Source: UBA9676 sp036005525 (GTDB lineage Bacteria; Actinomycetota; Actinomycetes; Streptosporangiales; Streptosporangiaceae). Taken from it: 5,283 nt of DNA. Positions within the stretch are counted from its first letter, which is position 1. Each line of letters starts with the position of its first letter. The DNA lies in assembly GCA_036005525.1 (NCBI GenBank), contig DASYQM010000018.1, positions 1 through 5,283 of the forward strand. The letters are read 5' to 3'. The notes beneath the pieces are model-generated. The model was not told the DNA's origin. It was given only the letters and a program-made list of their open reading frames with translations, and did not search any database. The position numbers were made by a program, and so were the translations under genes. This document shows positions 5,262 to 5,283 of the stretch, one piece after another.

Positions 5262-5283
5262 ATGACTGAGCACAAGGTAAGCA
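5262..5283 (+). CDS. Start of a gene cut off by the window end
   Basis: ATG at 5262 opens a frame reading MTEHKVS before the window ends. AGGGAG (5247-5252) lies 9 bases upstream and is a plausible ribosome binding site. The upstream gap contains a palindrome and an inverted repeat, as expected in front of a new transcription unit. Seven codons are too few to identify a product. Confidence 0.5.

Noticed and set aside
4569..5273. Long minus-strand open frame opposite the SRPBCC gene
   Set aside because: It is antisense to a well-supported domain with a strong ribosome binding site, and its composition is that of a shadow frame.

Overview
The window is GC-rich DNA with strong G/C preference at third codon positions, GTG as well as ATG starts, GGAGG-type ribosome binding sites and Ala/Arg/Gly-rich proteins. 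This suggests a high-GC actinomycete (Actinomycetota), but no species-level marker is present. Nothing here is a phage, CRISPR array, rRNA, complete tRNA or intact insertion sequence.

Layout from left to right. (1) A minus-strand gene (25-765) encodes an uncharacterised lipoprotein with an N-terminal lipobox, a Pro/Ala/Ser-rich linker, one transmembrane helix and a helical C-terminal domain. (2) A long stretch (766 to about 1378) has no convincing gene; it holds one terminator-like hairpin with a T-tract and one perfect GC-rich inverted repeat. (3) A degraded plus-strand gene remnant (about 1379-1620) still reads as the C-terminal half of a small beta-rich (DUF1579-like) protein, but is broken by an in-frame TAA and a one-base frameshift. 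(4) A complete fold-type I PLP enzyme of the class V aminotransferase family follows (1678-2823). (5) After a 175-base gap with a small perfect hairpin comes a complete alpha/alpha-toroid protein of the squalene-cyclase/prenyltransferase-like family (2999-3937), which may be transcribed as a leaderless mRNA. (6) A 670-base stretch without a convincing gene (3938-4607) contains several hairpins, including a pair that cannot form together. (7) A complete SRPBCC (START-like) domain protein lies at 4608-5081. (8) A gap with an 18-base perfect palindrome and a 7+7 inverted repeat leads to the first codons of another plus-strand gene, cut off by the window end.

The four intact genes and the truncated one are separated by long gaps and have individual translation signals, so they look like single-gene transcription units and not one operon. 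No shared pathway can be read from them. The aminotransferase-like enzyme, the toroid protein and the SRPBCC protein could each act on small molecules, but neighbourhood alone does not link them. The window looks like ordinary accessory chromosome with one decayed gene, and I find no strong evidence for a new multi-gene system. The points most worth following up are the pseudogene, the lipid-anchor-plus-helix membrane protein, the leaderless start of the toroid gene, and the mutually exclusive hairpins upstream of the SRPBCC gene.
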